The notes beneath the pieces are model-generated. The model was given only the letters and a program-made list of their open reading frames with translations. It ran no database searches and was not told where the DNA came from. The position numbers and the translations under genes are program-made. 41,913 nucleotides of DNA from Deltaproteobacteria bacterium (lineage in GTDB: Bacteria; Desulfobacterota; DSM-4660; Desulfatiglandales; HGW-15): positions 1-41,913 of the forward strand of contig JAFDEF010000045.1 in the NCBI GenBank assembly GCA_019310485.1. The letters run 5' to 3'. The stretch's first letter is position 1, and every line of letters begins with the position of its first letter. Of this stretch, positions 14,406-22,977 are shown in pieces.

Positions 14406-15496
14406 AGAAAGTTATTCTCGGTCTCTTGGTCATTATTTGTATGTTGGGGATGATCAACTTGAGGCCTCTGCTGGCCCAGGAAAATATCACGGTTAGAGAC
14501 ATGGTAGGCCGCAATGTTAGGGTGCCCAAAGATCCCAAGCGGATTATTTGCATTGCTCCCGGAACACTGCGGTTGATTATCTACCTTGAAGCTAAGAACA
14601 AGGTAGTCGGTGTAGAGGATATAGAGAAGAAATTTCCCGCGACTAGACCCTACTGGGTTGCTAATAATGAACTCGGCCGGCTGCCCTCCATTGGTCCTGG
14701 CGGCCCAAATTCCATTGATAAGGAACCTGACCTGGAAAAAATCCTGGCTGTCCGGCCAGAGGTTATCTTCATTACCTATATGGGTTATGAGAGGGCCCAG
14801 TCCGTACAGAGGAAGATCGGAATCCCTGTAGTCGTGTTGACATATGGGCCCTTTGGAACTTTCAACGAAAAAGTTTACGATGCCCTCAAGCTTGTTGGCA
14901 AGGTTCTTAATAAAGAGGCTCGCGCTAGGAAAGTAATCAGTTTCATACAGGACTTTCAAAAGGACCTCTTATCCAGGGTTGAGGGATTTCCAGAAAACGA
15001 TAAGCCTTCTGTCTATGTGGGCGGCATTGGTTTTAAAGGTACCCATGGTATTGAAAGTACACAAACTATTTACGCCCCATTTGAATGGGTCAAAGCAAAA
15101 AATGTAGCCAAACCTGAGGGTAAGAAGGGGCACCTGTTTGTTGACAAGGAAAAGATCCTGAGCTGGAACCCGGACTTCATTTTTATTGACGGTGGCGGAA
15201 GCCAAATCGTCAAACAGGACTACAAAAAGAGGCCCGATTATTACCAGGGCTTGAAGGCATTTAGGAATAGGCGGGTGTATATACTCCACTCCTTCAACTG
15301 GTATATGACCAATATTGGTACAGTGGTCGCTGATGCCTACGCTGTGGGAAAAGTTCTTTACCCCAAACGCTTCAACGATGTCGACCTTGCAAAGAGAGCT
15401 GACGAGATCTACACCTTTCTCGTGGGTCGGCCGGTTTACGAACAAATGTCAAGAACGTATGGCCACTTGGCAGAGGTTCCGGCCTACTTGAAATAA
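14402..15496 (+). CDS. Periplasmic substrate-binding protein of the FecB/MolA type
   Basis: The 364-aa protein has a cleavable signal peptide (hydrophobic 3-20, cleavage near LLAQ-EN) and a class III binding-protein fold: VRDMVGRNVRVPKDPKRIIC, PDLEKILAVRPEVIFI, then a long helix and DKEKILSWNPDFIFIDGG. The GPGGPNSIDKEPDLE and PFEWVKAKNVA stretches resemble proteins annotated as iron-complex binding, and the MolA (molybdate/tungstate) group is a plausible alternative. The ligand cannot be decided from sequence. Confidence 0.92.
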   Translation: MKKVILGLLVIICMLGMINLRPLLAQENITVRDMVGRNVRVPKDPKRIICIAPGTLRLIIYLEAKNKVVGVEDIEKKFPATRPYWVANNELGRLPSIGPGGPNSIDKEPDLEKILAVRPEVIFITYMGYERAQSVQRKIGIPVVVLTYGPFGTFNEKVYDALKLVGKVLNKEARARKVISFIQDFQKDLLSRVEGFPENDKPSVYVGGIGFKGTHGIESTQTIYAPFEWVKAKNVAKPEGKKGHLFVDKEKILSWNPDFIFIDGGGSQIVKQDYKKRPDYYQGLKAFRNRRVYILHSFNWYMTNIGTVVADAYAVGKVLYPKRFNDVDLAKRADEIYTFLVGRPVYEQMSRTYGHLAEVPAYLK

Positions 15497-15550
15497 TCGG
15501 GGCTTGGAGGATTCTGATCGGCAAGGGTTGAGAACGTGCTGGAGTTTGCC

Positions 15551-16180
15551 ATGTACGAAGCGAAGGCAGCCTATTTTGATGCGAATGTTGATGCCCCCTG
15601 GGCGGCAGCTGAATATAGTCCTGAAGAAATGACCAAGCTGGAGAGATTGTTTGACCATACAGGACCGCTCCAGGGGCTCAAGGTTTTGGAACCAGGCTGT
15701 GGCACTGGAAGGTTAACGAAGATTCTGTCAGATCGTGTAGGGTCATCAGGGTTTGTAGTTGCGCTGGATATTAGTCCCCAGATGGTCAAGGCAGCCAAGC
15801 GAAGGGTGGGAGCAAGGTCAAACGTGCAGATTCACCTTAGCCCTGTGGAAAGCTTTCCGATAAAGAATGAAGAATACGATCTGATATTATGTCACCAGGT
15901 GTTTCCCCACTTTGAAAACAAGGAAAAGGCTTTAAAAATCTTATCGTCAGGACTAAAAACAAAGGGGAAGTTCATTGTTACTCACTTTATTAACTTCAGG
16001 GAGATAAATGATCTGCATCGCAAATCAGGTACAGCAGTGGAAAAAGACTTGATGCCGGAAGAAAATGAAATGAAGTTCCTTTTTTATAAAGCCGGATTGA
16101 AAGTAGAAACCCTTTTCGATGATAGTTTGGGATATTTGCTAATTGCGAACAAAAGGGGACAGACACATTTCCAGAAGTAA
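15551..16180 (+). CDS. Class I SAM-dependent methyltransferase in the transporter operon
   Basis: The 209-aa protein has motif I LEPGCGTGR (46-54), an acidic residue at the end of strand 2 (ALDISPQM, Asp73), and post-motif ILCHQVFPHFENKEKAL. CTGGAG lies 6 bases before ATG 15551, preferred over the in-frame GTG at 15536. The gap of 54 bases and same strand as the metal-type ABC transporter suggest co-transcription. The substrate may be the imported chelate or its metallophore, which is inference. Confidence 0.88.
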   Translation: MYEAKAAYFDANVDAPWAAAEYSPEEMTKLERLFDHTGPLQGLKVLEPGCGTGRLTKILSDRVGSSGFVVALDISPQMVKAAKRRVGARSNVQIHLSPVESFPIKNEEYDLILCHQVFPHFENKEKALKILSSGLKTKGKFIVTHFINFREINDLHRKSGTAVEKDLMPEENEMKFLFYKAGLKVETLFDDSLGYLLIANKRGQTHFQK

Positions 16181-16223
16181 TCTTGATCCTTCCGGAGACT
16201 GCAAGGTAAGTACTCTTTGGCAA

Positions 16224-17702
16224 CTAAAGAATGTGTAACTCACAGATCTTCCGGAAGTGATGGCCATAGATCGTGAACGTGAATGCCAGCGTTAACAGTT
16301 GAGGTCGGCGAAAAAGAGTCCAGAGCAGGATTTTCCAATACTGGAATCGCTCTTTGCCGAGAATTCCCAGGCGGATGCTTGAACGAAAAGCTGCCAGCAC
16401 ACGCTGAAAATCCATGGACGTTTTGATTTTCGGCATCCTGTACTCTCGCAGGAAGGTCATCGCTCGTTCATAGTAGTACTCAGGCGAGTAAAGCTGGAAC
16501 ATCACGCTTCTATATCCTTCGCGCAGCTCATCAATCCCCATTTTGGGAAGTATGTTGGTCGTGCCGTCTATGTTATCTCCTGTGATGAGACCGGTCAGAC
16601 GGCCCTCTTTTCTCATACGTTCATAAAGCCTTGTTCCAGGTGGGGCATTGAGCAGGCCGACCATCGCAGTTACAATCCCGCTTTTTTGGATAAAGTCGAT
16701 CTGCCGCTGGAATATGGAAGGGGTATCGTTGTCAAAGCCGATAATGAAGCCCCCTGTAACCTGGAGTCCGGCTCGTTGCATAAGCTTCACACTTTCCAGC
16801 AAGTCCCGGTTCTTGTTTTGCTGCTTGTTGCATTCAGCGAGACTTTCTTCACTAGGTGTTTCGATTCCAATGAAGACCGTGTCAAAGCCCGCTTTGACCA
16901 TCATCTCCATCAGTTCCGCATCATCAGCCAGATTGACAGAGGCTTCCGTGTTAAAAGGTATTCCCTTTTTCCCTTTCTGCCACTGGATCAGCGCAGGCAG
17001 AAGGTGTGCCTTTAAGTATGCTTTGTTTCCTATAAAATTATCATCCACAAAAAAGACTTGACCACGCCATCCTTGAGTGTAAAGCCCGTCCAGCTCTTTG
17101 ATGATCTGGTCGGCTGTCTTAGTGCGGGAGCGGTGTCCGAACAATGCTGTTACGTTACAGAACTCGCAGTTGAAGGGACAGCCCCTGGAGAACTGGATGC
17201 TCATAGAGGCATAGTTTTTCAAATCAATCAATTCCCACATAGGTGCTGGTGTTTTTCGGATGTCGCAAAAGTCGCGTGTCTTGTAGACACGCTTTGCACA
17301 CCCTTTTTCAAGGTCTGCCAGGAAAGATGGGAGCGTGAGTTCAGCCTCATTGAGAACAAAATGGTCCACCTCCCCAAAGGTGTCATATTCGCTGGTGAAA
17401 AGCGGTCCTCCAGCAATCACTTTAAGGCCTGCCTCTTTGCACCGAGAAATGGTTTCACGTGCTGATTTTGTTTGCACAACCATGGCGCTGATAAAAGCGC
17501 AATCCGCCCATGCCAGGTCATTCTTGGTAAGCTTTCTCACATTCATGTCAACCAGCTTCTTGGGCCACTCTTTAGGGAGCATTGCTCCTATGGTTAGAAG
17601 GCCCAGTGGAGGCAATGCCGCCTTTTTTCGAATGAACTTAAGGGCGTACTTAAAACTCCAAAAAGTATCCGGATATTCAGGATAGATCAATAATACTCGC
17701 AT
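16224..17702 (-). CDS. B12-binding-type radical SAM protein, HpnP/DUF4070-like
   Basis: The 492-aa protein has an N-terminal Rossmann domain of the cobalamin-binding type (1-130), a radical SAM core with CPFNCEFC (Cys175, Cys179, Cys182; CxxxCxxC), and a C-terminal helical domain of the DUF4070 sort. The DxHxxG base-off His motif is not seen; DMNVRK stands near its place. Homologues include the hopanoid C-2 methylase HpnP, but many relatives have other substrates and no hopanoid gene lies nearby. AAGGAAG precedes ATG 17702; an upstream in-frame start at 17738 was rejected. It is convergent with the methyltransferase. Confidence 0.9.
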   Translation of the reverse strand: MRVLLIYPEYPDTFWSFKYALKFIRKKAALPPLGLLTIGAMLPKEWPKKLVDMNVRKLTKNDLAWADCAFISAMVVQTKSARETISRCKEAGLKVIAGGPLFTSEYDTFGEVDHFVLNEAELTLPSFLADLEKGCAKRVYKTRDFCDIRKTPAPMWELIDLKNYASMSIQFSRGCPFNCEFCNVTALFGHRSRTKTADQIIKELDGLYTQGWRGQVFFVDDNFIGNKAYLKAHLLPALIQWQKGKKGIPFNTEASVNLADDAELMEMMVKAGFDTVFIGIETPSEESLAECNKQQNKNRDLLESVKLMQRAGLQVTGGFIIGFDNDTPSIFQRQIDFIQKSGIVTAMVGLLNAPPGTRLYERMRKEGRLTGLITGDNIDGTTNILPKMGIDELREGYRSVMFQLYSPEYYYERAMTFLREYRMPKIKTSMDFQRVLAAFRSSIRLGILGKERFQYWKILLWTLFRRPQLLTLAFTFTIYGHHFRKICELHIL

Positions 17703-17720
17703 AAACTTCCTTTTCTTCTT

Positions 17721-17748
17721 GCAGGGGCTTGGTAACATTAACCCCTGC
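17721..17748. other. Inverted repeat between the RRM and radical SAM genes
   Basis: GCAGGGG (17721-17727) pairs with CCCCTGC (17742-17748). There is no U tract on either strand. On the minus strand it falls after the RRM stop and before the radical SAM start, so it could stabilise or separate the two messages. Confidence 0.35.
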
Positions 17749-17756
17749 AGTATTGA

Positions 17757-18065
17757 TTAATAGAAACGTCCTCCCCCACCACGCCTTCCTGAGCCCCGGT
17801 TCCCTCCAGATCCACGACCCCTGGAGCGTGGTCGGGCTTTGTTGACCTTGAGTGTTCGTCCCTTGAGCTCTTTCCCATCCAGTCCCTCTATAGCTGAATT
17901 GGCATCAGCATTTTTCGGCATTTCAACAAATCCGAATCCCCTCGATCTCCCGGTATACATATCCTTGATAATCTTTGCAGATTCAACCTCTCCGAAAGCG
18001 GCAAACGCATCCTGCAGGTCCTGTTCAGTGACTTCGTAAGAAAGATTACTTACATAGATATTCAT
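17757..18065 (-). CDS. RRM-domain RNA-binding protein with Gly/Arg-rich tail
   Basis: The 102-aa protein is one RNA-recognition motif with RNP2 IYVSNLSY (residues 3-10) and RNP1 RGFGFVEM (about 42-49), followed by an RGG-like tail (RPRSRGRGSGGNRGSGRR) ending in GGRFY. This is the bacterial Rbp type, often cold-induced in cyanobacteria and found in many Proteobacteria. It probably acts as an RNA chaperone. An AAGGAG site precedes the ATG. The leader upstream is AT-rich. Confidence 0.95.
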   Translation of the reverse strand: MNIYVSNLSYEVTEQDLQDAFAAFGEVESAKIIKDMYTGRSRGFGFVEMPKNADANSAIEGLDGKELKGRTLKVNKARPRSRGRGSGGNRGSGRRGGGGRFY

Positions 18066-18317
18066 TTTGCTCTCCTTTTTCGTAACATGTTCAACGTGTT
18101 TTGGTTATTTTGTTGGTTGAAAAAATACATATCCCCCTGAAGCAACCGGAGGGACGCGAGGGAAATCTAAAAGCAAATTTTGTTTCGCCCTTCCGCCTTG
18201 GGCACAACGGCTCAGGAGGAGAATTCTATTGGGCATTCGCTGAAGCGGGGAGATCCGAAGTGGACATTGCAGCATTGAACCCGAGAGCCTCGCGCTTGCC
18301 AATAGGGGACTGAAATC

Positions 18318-18746
18318 TTATCCAATTTCGACCAATTCCAGGTCAAAAGACAAGGTATGACCTGCCAGTGGATGGTTAGCGTCAAGAGTTATTGTCTGCT
18401 CATTCATCTCCACAATAACCAGGTCAATATGCCCTCCATCCGGTTGCCGCATTTGTAACGTCTGTCCCATTGTGGGGGTAATATGCTCGGGTAATTCGCT
18501 TCTCTCTACCTCGATGACCAATTCCTCTCGCCTTGGGCCGAATGCTTCTTCAGGGGGAATTTCAATAAGTTTTGTATCCCCTGCTTCCATCCCAAGAATG
18601 GCGTTTTCAATCCCCGGCATGACATTGCCTTCTCCGAGGACAAATTCAAGCGGCTGCCGTTCTTTTGAACTGTCAAAGACTTTTCCGTCTTCAAATTTTC
18701 CCGTATAATGCACTTTTACCGTATCTCCATTTTTTGCCTTGCTCAT
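18318..18746 (-). CDS. slyD: FKBP-type peptidyl-prolyl isomerase, SlyD-type
   Basis: The 142-aa protein has an FKBP core (KVHYTGKFEDGKVFDSSKER, then LGEGNVMPGIENAILGM) with the inserted chaperone flap domain (about 65-120) and the SlyD signature LDANHPLAGHTLSFDLEL. The His/Cys-rich nickel-binding tail of E. coli SlyD is absent; the protein ends at LVEIG. It is a cytosolic folding helper. AGGAGG lies 5 bases before the ATG. Confidence 0.94.
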   Translation of the reverse strand: MSKAKNGDTVKVHYTGKFEDGKVFDSSKERQPLEFVLGEGNVMPGIENAILGMEAGDTKLIEIPPEEAFGPRREELVIEVERSELPEHITPTMGQTLQMRQPDGGHIDLVIVEMNEQTITLDANHPLAGHTLSFDLELVEIG

Positions 18747-19485
18747 AGATACCTCCTGTGAAAGATTCTGGTTGATCCCTAATCCCCTTCCCTCAACAAA
18801 CAGTTATGCAACCAGTTTTCCGTTCATTTTGGAAAGGGGGTACCTCGCCAATTACGGGTCTTATTGACCCGAACCGAATGAACCTCCCCGCCGCAAGCAG
18901 CGGGCTATCAATCGGAAACTATCATAACGCCCTAAAGGGCGGGCAATCGAACCCTTGTCCGCCTCTGGCGGGCTCGTCCGCCTCTGGTGGATAAAAGAGC
19001 TCTGTTTGCCGAACCACATAGTGTGCTGCCTAGCGGGCGCGATCTGAAATGTCCTGCCTTTCCCAATCAATAAAGAAAGTCAAAGACGGGAAGGCATATG
19101 GTAATTGTCGGTGGACAAGTAGCTTTGTAGTTTGGTGCAAACGCAACGAGACCGCAAGTTTTCCTCTGACCTTTTCAATTGGAGTGCTTTGAGCAGGTGC
19201 AATGAGGTGGGAGAACCTGGCCGATCGGCATTGGCATTACAAGTTAAGCGACCGCCTCCTTTATGCCATCAATGAGCCTTTATCACATCAAGAAAATTTA
19301 TAATTTTACTTTATCCCAAATAAAACTAAAGTAGTCAAGCTTTTTTTAGTAATTTTTTCCTAGTAAATTTTAAACGCCCAGTTCCTGGCCTCCCTTCTGC
19401 AGATTTCGGAATCTCATGGCCTTTATCCTATAGCCGACAGCCAAAGCGAAGAACTTTTCTGACATTGGCCCCGGTGTTCTGGCGG
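18747..19485. other. Long intergenic stretch without a supported gene (holds one dispersed repeat)
   Basis: About 740 bases lie between the slyD promoter side and the end of the minus-strand CoA-ligase unit. It holds a repeat copy (18884-18992), a small hairpin CGGGTC/GACCCG at about 18855-18872 and an AT-rich tract at about 19290-19370. Frames on both strands are short and not protein-like. No tRNA or clear promoter was found. Confidence 0.6.
18884..18992 (-). repeat. Dispersed palindromic repeat, copy 1 (reverse orientation)
   Basis: The copy carries CCCCGCCGC..GCGGG, then ATCAATCGGAAA, then CGCCCTAAAGGGCG, then AATCGAACCC, then two GTCCGCCTCTGG units. Arms are slightly decayed compared with the copies at 31.6 and 41.7 kb. 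Confidence 0.85.
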
Positions 19486-19662
19486 CTAGAGTACTTCTTT
19501 CACGTCACAGACGTTTATTTCCAGCAAGTTCACATTAGCTAGAATACGATCAACGGCTTTCTCCACAGCCATGATGCCCTTGCCCTTGGCTTTAAGTGCT
19601 TCCGCATCACGCCGCATTTTCTTGATTAGTTCGCACATTTCTTCAAGCATTGAAATATCCAT
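19486..19662 (-). CDS. 58-aa helical protein coupled to the CoA-ligase-like gene
   Basis: An ATG one base after the ligase stop opens a 58-codon frame (MDISMLEEMCELIKKMRRDA, AEALKAKGKGIMAVEKAVDR, ending VCDVKEVL) with stop at 19486. It reads as two amphipathic helices with a Gly-rich hinge (KAKGKGI). The one-base gap, same strand and protein-like composition support translation by coupling. I do not know the family; it may be a partner or stabilising subunit of the ligase. It is easily missed because it is below 60 residues. Confidence 0.7.
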   Translation of the reverse strand: MDISMLEEMCELIKKMRRDAEALKAKGKGIMAVEKAVDRILANVNLLEINVCDVKEVL

Positions 19663-19663
19663 G

Positions 19664-21007
19664 TCAGGTTTCCTTCTTTCTGATGTCCTTAAACCTTTTC
19701 GCCTTCACCTCATAACGTGGCAGTGAACCGTAGGGATGGACCTCGACGCGGTAGCCCAGGTTCGTCCTCACCCTCAGTTGGTCTTTAAGGTGAGAAAGAA
19801 TAGATTGCTCCTCCCCTTCTTTTCCAGGCATAATTTCGACTCTCAGCAATATGTCATCAAGCTCGCCTTTCTTGCTAACGATCACCTCGAACTCTGGCCC
19901 TAGCTCCGGTATACTTCTAACAACAGCTTCAATCGCAGTTGGTGCAAGCAACACCCCTTTTACCTTGGTGATATCATCAGCCCTGCCCACTATCCCTCCG
20001 TCAATAAGGCGAAAAGTCCTGCCGCAGGGGCAATCGTATTCAGCCCATCTTATGACATCTTTTGTATCAAAACGAATGCTCGGCTTTGCCAGCCGATCAA
20101 ATGAAGTTATAATCATTTTGCCGTTCCTGCCCGGCTTTTCAATGATTTCACCTGTTTCCAGATCCTCTATTTCCACCAGAAAATAAGCTTCCAGCACGTG
20201 TTGTCCGCCGGGCTGCTCAGTGCATTCATAGCTCCACGAGCCAACCTCGGTTAACCCGATATGGTCATATACTTTCGCGCCCCATGCTTCTTCCATTCTC
20301 TTCTTGGTGGCTGGAATGCACCCACCCGGCTCTCCAGCGCTGGTGATCATTGCGATATCGAGATCCCTGGCAGGGTCAAGGCCAAGCTTGTTTTTGGCTG
20401 TTTCCGCCATCCCAAGTATGTAAGTGGGAGTTGCCATGAAAGCTGTGCACTTCAAGTCCTTCATTCTGAGAATCCTGGCCTCGGTGTTCAAAGCTCCGCC
20501 CGGAATCACCTCGCAGCCCAACCTTTCTGCACCGTAGTGAGCTGCCCAGAAGGCCACAAAGATATTGTACCCAAAGGGAAGAAAAACTCTATCAGATTCC
20601 CTGTAGCCCTGGGCATAAAGAATATAGCACCAGGTTTCAGCCCACCACTCCCAGTCATCCCACGTGCAGGCCTGATAGACCGGTGTGCCTGTAGTTCCGC
20701 TAGTTTGCCTAAAAGCAGTCACTTTCTCAATAGGCACCGCGATCATGTCGCCATAGGGGAACGGGTCTTTTTGCTGAACTTCCCGCATCATTCCTTTTTC
20801 CATCTTTGGGACTTTCCGGATATCTTCAAATGTTTTGATATCACCTGGTTCAAGCCCTGCTTCTTTGTAAAAGTTCCTGTAAAAGGGAGAATTGCTGTAT
20901 GCCCAGTCCAGAATTCTTCGGAATTTTTTTGTCTGCAGGGCACGGAGCTTTTCTCTGGGCAGGGTTTCGAGCAAGGGATTCCAGTAAATGCGTTGATCTT
21001 TTGGCAT
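19664..21007 (-). CDS. Phenylacetate-CoA-ligase-like (PaaK family) adenylate-forming enzyme
   Basis: The 447-aa protein, the usual PaaK length, has the AMP-binding loop TSGTTGTP (102-109), the acid-rich DWEWWAETW region, the adenylate motif YDHIGLTEVGSWSYEC and the C-terminal lid VKGVLLAPTAIEAVV. It should activate an aromatic or other carboxylic acid as a CoA thioester. A CPCG pair (YDCPCGRTF) is typical of the family's zinc-like knuckle. It follows the dehalogenase-like gene by 37 bases and is coupled to the 58-aa gene after it. The substrate is not known. Confidence 0.93.
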   Translation of the reverse strand: MPKDQRIYWNPLLETLPREKLRALQTKKFRRILDWAYSNSPFYRNFYKEAGLEPGDIKTFEDIRKVPKMEKGMMREVQQKDPFPYGDMIAVPIEKVTAFRQTSGTTGTPVYQACTWDDWEWWAETWCYILYAQGYRESDRVFLPFGYNIFVAFWAAHYGAERLGCEVIPGGALNTEARILRMKDLKCTAFMATPTYILGMAETAKNKLGLDPARDLDIAMITSAGEPGGCIPATKKRMEEAWGAKVYDHIGLTEVGSWSYECTEQPGGQHVLEAYFLVEIEDLETGEIIEKPGRNGKMIITSFDRLAKPSIRFDTKDVIRWAEYDCPCGRTFRLIDGGIVGRADDITKVKGVLLAPTAIEAVVRSIPELGPEFEVIVSKKGELDDILLRVEIMPGKEGEEQSILSHLKDQLRVRTNLGYRVEVHPYGSLPRYEVKAKRFKDIRKKET

Positions 21008-21044
21008 GGTGCTGAGCTCCCTTCCAGGCTGACAGGTTTCTCTA

Positions 21045-22214
21045 CTACTCTACTTCTTCTGCCAGCTTGTCTGGAATTCTAAAGTGGCCGTCTACCAGCT
21101 CAAGATCCAGCCACCACTTGCGCTTGGGGTCAGGTTTTCCATAGCCCATAAGGTCATCTCCCCAGATTCCGAATCGCCTAGCAGGAGGCACATTTCTCAT
21201 AGTCCAGTTGACCGTCCGGTGAAAAAGGGTGTAGGGTTTGCTCCAGGGGCACGCCTTGATACATGTGCCGCATCCGGCCCCATGTTTGTTTCCGACCCTC
21301 ATGGCAGAGCATTTTTCGACATTGTTCGGCCACTTTTCATAGCCATTGTGGATGATTTTATCTCCGGGGCTGATTGCTCCTGCAGGACATTCCCTTGCGC
21401 ATTTGCCGCACTTGGAACAAAAATCCTGAAGCCCAAAATCTATAGGCTTGTCAACGGCAAGAGGGAGGTCAGTTGTTACCACAGCGGCTTTGAAACGAGG
21501 GCCGAGGAATGGATTCAGAACAATGTCGCCGATTCGGCACATTTCCCCGAGTCCTGCCCACAAAAGAATGGGGGGCACCACAACCTGGTAGTTAAGGGCG
21601 TGGTGAGCTCTGGCCGGATAGCCAAGTCTGCGGATATAGTCGGCCAGAATACATGCGATGAATCCTGAAGAAGTGTAGGCCATAAAGCTCATGGAGTTGC
21701 TTATCCAGTCATGGCCGGTTGTGCCGGCCTCTGTACGCGTATCCTGGTCTATCAGGATGGCAATGGCGTACTTGTGGTTTAATTCAATCTTCTCCCCGCC
21801 GTGCCAGGCGCCGTAGCTATAGACTGCATATGGGGGGAGCTCGCAAATGCCAACCAGGTCAGCCCTCAAGAAATATGCCGTCTCTTTAATATGGGCAGCC
21901 ATCCATTGGGGATCATCGGGAATGGGGGCTTTTTCAGGAGCAACTTCGCCGTCAACAAATCTGCGCAAGTTAAATCCCATTTGAAGCAAAGCCCCTGAGA
22001 GGGGATGCTTGTTTACGAAACGGAAAAACTCTTTTTTCAACCTGGGGCCGAAATCTCCGCGACCAGCCCTGTTGAAACCGCTTTCCCTTTCATCCACGCG
22101 CTGGACCTTGTCTTCATGAATAATGGTCGTTGGCCGGTCAACTCTTTTAAGAAGGTGAACCGGATAGGGATCTGCTTGCCCGAATTTGCCCTTGTCACGC
22201 CGGTGATTTATCAT
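21045..22214 (-). CDS. Reductive-dehalogenase-like corrinoid/iron-sulfur protein without Tat signal
   Basis: The 389-aa protein belongs to the RdhA/QueG-like corrinoid group. Residues about 105-260 form the cobalamin-binding nitroreductase-like fold (ADYIRRLGYPARAHH, then PLAVDKPIDFGLQDFC). Two 4Fe-4S sites follow: C266xxC269xxC272xxxC276P and C302 with C315xxC318xxxC322P. KPIDFGLQDFC..C closely matches RdhA. No twin-arginine signal or partner RdhB membrane anchor is present, so the enzyme should be cytosolic. AGGAGG lies 6 bases before ATG 22214; an upstream in-frame ATG at 22277 has no such support. Confidence 0.9.
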   Translation of the reverse strand: MINHRRDKGKFGQADPYPVHLLKRVDRPTTIIHEDKVQRVDERESGFNRAGRGDFGPRLKKEFFRFVNKHPLSGALLQMGFNLRRFVDGEVAPEKAPIPDDPQWMAAHIKETAYFLRADLVGICELPPYAVYSYGAWHGGEKIELNHKYAIAILIDQDTRTEAGTTGHDWISNSMSFMAYTSSGFIACILADYIRRLGYPARAHHALNYQVVVPPILLWAGLGEMCRIGDIVLNPFLGPRFKAAVVTTDLPLAVDKPIDFGLQDFCSKCGKCARECPAGAISPGDKIIHNGYEKWPNNVEKCSAMRVGNKHGAGCGTCIKACPWSKPYTLFHRTVNWTMRNVPPARRFGIWGDDLMGYGKPDPKRKWWLDLELVDGHFRIPDKLAEEVE

Positions 22215-22500
22215 TAATTTCCTCCTCTGACCACAACTCTTCTTGAACCTCAAAAAGGAAATGCTCAATTGGGGCAAAACCTACACAAAACTCCTTTATG
22301 CAATATAACGCATTGATGTTCAAGAAGGAAATGGAAATACGCCCGCACAGTTTTCGTATACCTGTTTTCGGATTATTCCAAAGCAAGCCAAGGAAAACTG
22401 AGTTGCTGAGGATCACTGAGAAACTGTCCCTGCTTCCAATCGTCCCTAAAGGTATTGCCTTCCCTTGAATAGCGAACACTTACGTTTCATAATATTTTTA

Positions 22501-22655
22501 AGTGGAGCCCCACGGGCAAGCCCGTGGCACCACTTAGTCTCGCCGAATTGCTTCGCAATCGGCGGGACTTAGTGGTACGACATCCCGCCCGCCCTTAACC
22601 GCATTCATCCACGGGCTAAAGCCGTGGCTTTCTGCGGGCGGGGTAAATACCCGCT
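22501..22655. mobile_element. Compound palindromic block resembling IS200/IS605-type ends
   Basis: Successive hairpins are AGTGG..CCACGGGC-AA-GCCCGTGG..CCACT (22501-22534), GCCGA-TTGCTTCGCAA-TCGGC (about 22542-22563) and CCACGG-GCTAAA-GCCGTGG (22609-22627), the last enclosed by CCCGCCCGC/GCGGGCGGGG (about 22584-22642). CATTCATCCACGGGCTAAAG matches the subterminal hairpin I know from IS200/IS605 (TnpB) elements. No transposase or TnpB gene is here, so it would be a non-autonomous or decayed remnant. Confidence 0.5.
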
Positions 22656-22661
22656 TTTTCA

Positions 22662-22756
22662 AATTAACTACCCCGCCGCAAACGAACGGGGTATCAATCG
22701 GAAATTTTCTTAACGCCCCAAGGGGCGGGGAATCAAACCCTCGTCCGCCTCTGACC
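22662..22756 (-). repeat. Dispersed palindromic repeat, copy 2 (reverse orientation)
   Basis: The copy runs AATTAACTACCCCGCCGC..ACGGGGTATCAATCGGAAA, then TTTTCTTAACGCCCCAAGGG, then GGAATCAAACCCTCGTCCGC. It abuts the IS605-like hairpin block. With it, the 22215-22977 gap is mostly repeat sequence and no gene was found in it. Confidence 0.88.
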
Positions 22757-22977
22757 GTTTAAAAATGCTCCAAATTGGACAATAATCATAGAATATCAAA
22801 TATCTTCCCCTGTACATCGCTGAATTCATCTTTTTTGAATACTCAAAATTTGGTTAAAAACCTCCCTATAGGATGGACATGAGGCAAGAAATATGTCATA
22901 AAAAGGTGTCAAGCTTCCGGTGGCAGCGAAAGATAAAACCCACCTGAATGAAAGAGAAGAAGGGGAGTGGAGCCCAT

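Noticed and set aside
18884-18992. CRISPR array from the repeated units
   Set aside because: Copies are scattered, of differing length and palindromic, with no regular spacers and no cas genes.
22195-22479. 94-codon minus frame overlapping the dehalogenase-like gene start
   Set aside because: No ribosome site, unconvincing composition, and its end merely encodes the ribosome site of the downstream gene in another frame.
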